Source: DSFO01 sp041640715 (GTDB taxonomy: Archaea > Thermoproteota > Thermoprotei > Gearchaeales > Gearchaeaceae). From it: a stretch of 18,843 bases of DNA. The translations under genes and the position numbers were made by a program. The DNA lies in contig JBEPZU010000016.1 in NCBI GenBank assembly GCA_041640715.1, forward strand, positions 1 to 18,843, given 5' to 3'. This document shows, piece after piece, positions 15,749 to 18,843 of the stretch; position 1 is the first letter of the stretch; the number at the start of each line of letters is the position of its first letter. The notes beneath the pieces were generated by a model. It saw only the letters and a list, made by a program, of their open reading frames with translations, was not told where the DNA came from and ran no database searches.

Positions 15749-16258
15749 GTGAAGGATTCTGAGATAGAAGAATATCTAGGTTTAAGGAGAGAGCTACGTA
15801 GATCCAAATATATTTTGCTAACAGGCATTATATTTGTTATTTTATCTCTTGTATTAGCTAGTTTATCTCTCGAAAAATCTTATGAAATCAAAGAAATTGA
15901 AGAAGTTAAAAACCTCAATAAAGGAGAATTCTTTTTCTTGTTAAGAGAAGAAAGTTTCAATGGAATTTCTTATGTTGTGAACGGAACTTTGTACATAAAC
16001 TCCTCTAAAGAAGTAACAGTTTGGCTTGGAACATCTCCGCAATACATTACTAAAGGAACTTTGAAACTGAGCAATTTTTCCTCTTCGATAAAAATTGAAG
16101 CATTAGAAGACGATACACATATAGAGTTTAAAGCTCAATTTGTTCTAGTTACTCAAATCTTCATATTTCTTTCAATATTCTCTTTATTTATTCTCATCAT
16201 AGGCTCGGTTTTTTCCTTCGTGGGGCTCTATTATTTTCTTTTGTTTAGGAGATCATAA
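15749..16258 (+). CDS. Two-helix membrane protein of unknown function
   Basis: I do not recognise this protein of 169 residues. A charged N-terminus (MKDSEIEEYLGLRRELRRSK, 1-20) leads into helix 1 (about 21-40). A polar, beta-rich region (about 41-130) has NGT and NSS sequons (78-80 and 84-86) plus NFS (109-111), and helix 2 (about 131-165) ends in FRRS. The basic residues at both ends suggest that both termini are inside and the middle domain faces outside. The start is GTG with a TATA-like box about 29 nt upstream, so it is probably leaderless. It is followed by a T-rich stretch and then the solute-binding protein. The layout is compatible with a small accessory or sensor membrane protein, but nothing decides this. 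Confidence 0.75.
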   Translation: MKDSEIEEYLGLRRELRRSKYILLTGIIFVILSLVLASLSLEKSYEIKEIEEVKNLNKGEFFFLLREESFNGISYVVNGTLYINSSKEVTVWLGTSPQYITKGTLKLSNFSSSIKIEALEDDTHIEFKAQFVLVTQIFIFLSIFSLFILIIGSVFSFVGLYYFLLFRRS

Positions 16259-16280
16259 CTGATGGTGTTAAAAGAAAAAA

Positions 16281-16308
16281 TTTTCTCTTTTTCTTTATAA
16301 ATTTTTCT
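16281..16308 (+). terminator. T-rich transcription terminator after the two-helix protein
   Basis: About 22 nt after the stop codon at 16258, two pyrimidine runs (TTTTCTCTTTTTCTTT and ATTTTTCTC) match the poly-T signals that end archaeal transcripts. The AGAAAAAATTTTCT palindrome just before could add a weak hairpin. The rest of the 125-nt gap holds only the promoter of the next gene. Confidence 0.5.
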
Positions 16309-16354
16309 CGTATCAAAATAGATCGGCGGTTTATTATCTCTTTTTCAAGTTAAA

Positions 16355-16362
16355 TTTTTAAG
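16355..16362 (+). promoter_or_regulatory. TATA box for the solute-binding protein
   Basis: TTTTTAAG, preceded by an AAGTTAAA purine-rich stretch, is centred about 25 nt before the ATG at 16384. The spacing implies a leaderless mRNA. It follows the T-rich terminator of the previous gene, so the transporter gene is an independent unit. Confidence 0.6.
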
Positions 16363-16383
16363 TCCTTATCTCTTTTTAACTCA

Positions 16384-18843
16384 ATGGACTCTAAAAAAAT
16401 CCTAGTAGTAGTCGTTACAGTACTTTTAATAGCGAGCATATTCGCACTTAATGTGAATACGAAGCCAACGTTAGCCCAAGCCCAAAGGGGTCCTGCATCT
16501 GATGTAATATACTATAGACAAATAACCAACGATGCGGCTGCTATGTCTAATGTAGCTCTTGGAGGAGATAATGGAGGAACGGACATACATTACTTCAGAG
16601 CTCCTCCTCCTCAGATACCTGAGTTGCTACAAAATCCAGAATTAGGTGTAGTCTTCAATAAGAGGGGAGGTTACTTATCATACATATATAACCCCGTACC
16701 CATGAGTATTACAGGTAAGTTTAACCCATTTGAGTATAAAGAATTTAGACAAGGAACCCAATACATATTAGATAGGAAAAATTTCATAGTTGACCAGGTT
16801 TTAAGAGGATACGGAACACCTTGGTTAACTCCGATAGCTCAAGCCGATTATGACTGGCTTTTCGTGGCAGATGTTGTAGAGAGCTTAGGAATAAGAGATG
16901 ATCCCTCTTATGGTTTTCAGTTGATGACCTCTGCTTTAACAAAAGCGGGTGCTGTAAAAGGTGCTGATGGAAAGTGGTACTATCAAGGTGTTCCGGTTGA
17001 AATAACAATATTTATAAGAAATGATGATCCAATAAGAAATCGGTTAGGAGAAGCCTTTAAGAGCACTCTAGAGAATTTCGGTATAAAAGTGAATGCAATA
17101 TATGGGGATCTTTTACAGGCTTTCGAGATAGTATATGGTTCAGACCCCAAGCAATTAAAGTGGCACATATATACTGAAGGTTGGGGAGCCACGGCTCTTA
17201 TAAAATATAACTATGGTTCTGTAGCTCAATTCCTTGCACCATGGGTTGGGTATATGCCAGGATGGCAGGAACCTGCTTTCTGGAATTATGAAAATCCAGA
17301 ATTGGATGATATAACGCGAAAGTTGGTATCTGGTAATTACACTTCGCTTGAGGAGTACGTCAATTTGCTTAAGCAAGCTATCAAATTAGGTTATGAAGAG
17401 TCAGTGAGGGTTTTCTTAGCACAAATGTTTGATGCATATGTATATAATAAGAGGAGAGTATCGCCTGCTGACCTTGTGAATGAGTACGCCAGCGGTTTAG
17501 CTAATAGGTTTAATGTATATAACCTTAAGCCAATCGCTAATCCTGATAAGCCAATAATAATAGGAACCAAGTATTTATCCAGAGGAACCTTTAATCCTGT
17601 AGGAGGTTTAACTGATCTATATTCAGTTTTGCTCTATTATGCACTCTCAGATCCCGGATTGTGGAGAAATCCTCATAATGGAGAAATTATCGAGTGGAGA
17701 GAAACTGTAGAGAGTGTGAGAAGCAGCACAACACCGACAATAGATGTTCCTGCCGATGCTATAAAGTGGGATCTTGATAATCACAGATGGGTTCAAGTAG
17801 GTCAAGGCTTAAAGGTTAAAACAGCTATCACCTACAAGTTTCTTTTCGGTCCATGGCATGATGGTTCTCAAATGAACATATATGATATTTTGTACTCCTT
17901 CTATTTCTTATGGGAATGGTCTCATCAAGCTGGTCCAGAGGATCCTAGATATAGCGCCACTTTTGCGGCCGCGGTAGAGCCTACACTAAGACAATTGGTA
18001 GCGATAAAGCCTACAAGAGACTCTATGACAATATATATAAATTACTGGACTTTTGATGAAAAAGAACTGGTCGCCTTTTTAGATGCGTGGGTCACGATGC
18101 CTTGGCATCTATACTACGCGATGGAAGACTTGTACATAAGCAAGTATGCTTCATGGTACAATTCTGAGGCACAAGCTCGTAACAATCTCTGGATGGATCC
18201 TATACAACAAACCCAAGCTCAACGAATCCAGTTATCTTTAAGTCAATTCTTGCAACAAGATAGTACACCTGATGCTTTTACATCAAATTGGGCTGTTACA
18301 GGTTTGCCTCAGATAACACTAGAGGAGGTTAGGAGCAGGTATACCGCAGCGATCAACTTTATCTCTACCTACGGTCATGCAGTAATTTCCAACGGTCAAT
18401 TCATCTTGAAATCTTATACTCCTAACAATATTGCAGAATTGATTGCTAACAGGGAAAATCCTCTAGATCCTATAAAGTGGAAACAGTTTACACAGGAAAA
18501 GTTGGTAGCTATAGATTCGATAAATTATCCTAACCAAATACCTAAAGGCCAAACCTTAAACATTGAAGTGAAACTTTCGATACAAAACTTAGGTCCTGCA
18601 AAGGCTGAAGACATTAGAAGCAGGTATTGGATATATGATCCATCAGGCAAAATTACAGCTCAAGGAGAATTAACATATACAGGTACACCGGGTTCATTTA
18701 GAATTAGTTTAAATACTGCCAATCTACAAACAGGCATCTGGTCATTCAAGATATATGTTGTATCTGTTCATGCTTTAATACCAGAGATTGCAACAAGACA
18801 ATTCTTTATCACGGAAGCTCCACCTCCGACAACACCAACAACA
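16384..18843 (+). CDS. ABC transporter family-5 solute-binding protein, permuted, incomplete at right edge
   Basis: 820 codons are open to the window edge. The N-terminus is a signal peptide: MDSKK, a hydrophobic stretch (6-22), then TLAQA (29-33) as a likely cleavage site. The family-5 motifs occur in swapped order. The part that is normally C-terminal comes first: an opening strand at 39-50, LDRKNFIVDQVLRGYGTP (129-146) and FKSTLENFGIKV (225-236). The normally N-terminal part follows: GTFNPVGG (401-408), then TYKFLFGPWHDG (483-494) and DILYS (501-505). The canonical middle motif comes last: ISNGQFILKSYTP (668-680) and NRENPLDP (689-696). An Ig-like beta domain (about 705-810) and a Pro/Thr linker (812-820) come next, so a C-terminal membrane anchor probably lies beyond the edge. 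It would capture peptides or sugars outside the cell; the ligand is unknown and permease genes are expected further right. Confidence 0.88.
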   Translation, partial: MDSKKILVVVVTVLLIASIFALNVNTKPTLAQAQRGPASDVIYYRQITNDAAAMSNVALGGDNGGTDIHYFRAPPPQIPELLQNPELGVVFNKRGGYLSYIYNPVPMSITGKFNPFEYKEFRQGTQYILDRKNFIVDQVLRGYGTPWLTPIAQADYDWLFVADVVESLGIRDDPSYGFQLMTSALTKAGAVKGADGKWYYQGVPVEITIFIRNDDPIRNRLGEAFKSTLENFGIKVNAIYGDLLQAFEIVYGSDPKQLKWHIYTEGWGATALIKYNYGSVAQFLAPWVGYMPGWQEPAFWNYENPELDDITRKLVSGNYTSLEEYVNLLKQAIKLGYEESVRVFLAQMFDAYVYNKRRVSPADLVNEYASGLANRFNVYNLKPIANPDKPIIIGTKYLSRGTFNPVGGLTDLYSVLLYYALSDPGLWRNPHNGEIIEWRETVESVRSSTTPTIDVPADAIKWDLDNHRWVQVGQGLKVKTAITYKFLFGPWHDGSQMNIYDILYSFYFLWEWSHQAGPEDPRYSATFAAAVEPTLRQLVAIKPTRDSMTIYINYWTFDEKELVAFLDAWVTMPWHLYYAMEDLYISKYASWYNSEAQARNNLWMDPIQQTQAQRIQLSLSQFLQQDSTPDAFTSNWAVTGLPQITLEEVRSRYTAAINFISTYGHAVISNGQFILKSYTPNNIAELIANRENPLDPIKWKQFTQEKLVAIDSINYPNQIPKGQTLNIEVKLSIQNLGPAKAEDIRSRYWIYDPSGKITAQGELTYTGTPGSFRISLNTANLQTGIWSFKIYVVSVHALIPEIATRQFFITEAPPPTTPTT

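Noticed and set aside
16259..16383. A tRNA or small RNA gene in the largest gap
   Set aside because: No cloverleaf, CCA end or paired C/D-box motifs can be seen; the gap is explained by a T-rich terminator and a TATA box.
16784..17376. Three minus-strand frames of about 70 codons each
   Set aside because: They lie opposite the solute-binding protein, overlap one another, and show no recognisable sequence.
1..18843. CRISPR array, insertion sequence or provirus
   Set aside because: I see no regularly spaced direct repeats, transposase, integrase or tRNA-flanked attachment site.

Overview
The window is 18.8 kb of AT-rich archaeal chromosome. The signs of a thermophilic member of the Thermoproteota (Crenarchaeota) are an archaeal EF-2 with the diphthamide histidine, an archaeal PPP phosphatase, an ATP-dependent DNA ligase, PPDK, TATA boxes centred about 25 bases before start codons (leaderless transcripts), and little use of Shine-Dalgarno sites. 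The EF-2 sequence reads closest to those I remember from Thermoproteales. The low GC would fit a low-GC sister lineage such as Geoarchaeales, but one window cannot settle that.

Layout. (1) 1-3916, all minus strand: a six-helix DUF998 membrane protein, a Topo VI-A/Spo11-like protein with no B subunit, and EF-2, which is cut at the left edge a few codons before its end. (2) 3942-4892, plus strand: a DUF429 RNase H-fold protein and a CPHC thioredoxin-like protein, 3 nt apart. (3) 4878-7991, minus: a large MMPL/RND-type exporter. (4) 8030-8632, plus: a SPOUT methyltransferase of the Sfm1/DUF431 family. (5) 8621-12945, minus: PPDK followed by DNA ligase, overlapping by GTGA. (6) 13017-13883, minus: a CDF metal transporter. 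(7) 13935-14810, plus: an OGG1-type 8-oxoguanine glycosylase. (8) 14794-15717, minus: a PPP-family protein phosphatase. (9) 15749-16258, plus: an unrecognised two-helix membrane protein. (10) 16384 to the right edge, plus: a family-5 ABC solute-binding protein, incomplete, whose two halves appear in swapped order.

The gene packing is extreme. No gap exceeds 125 bases, so there is no gene-free stretch over 300 bases. Three convergent pairs overlap by 12-17 nt, and several divergent pairs share 25-51 bp in which the TATA box of one gene touches or overlaps the start of the other. I see no tRNA, rRNA, CRISPR array, insertion sequence or integration site.

Most genes are housekeeping: translation, central carbon metabolism, DNA joining and repair, metal and solute transport. 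The items most worth following up are the orphan Topo VI-A/Spo11-like protein with an apparently intact catalytic set, and the circularly permuted solute-binding protein.
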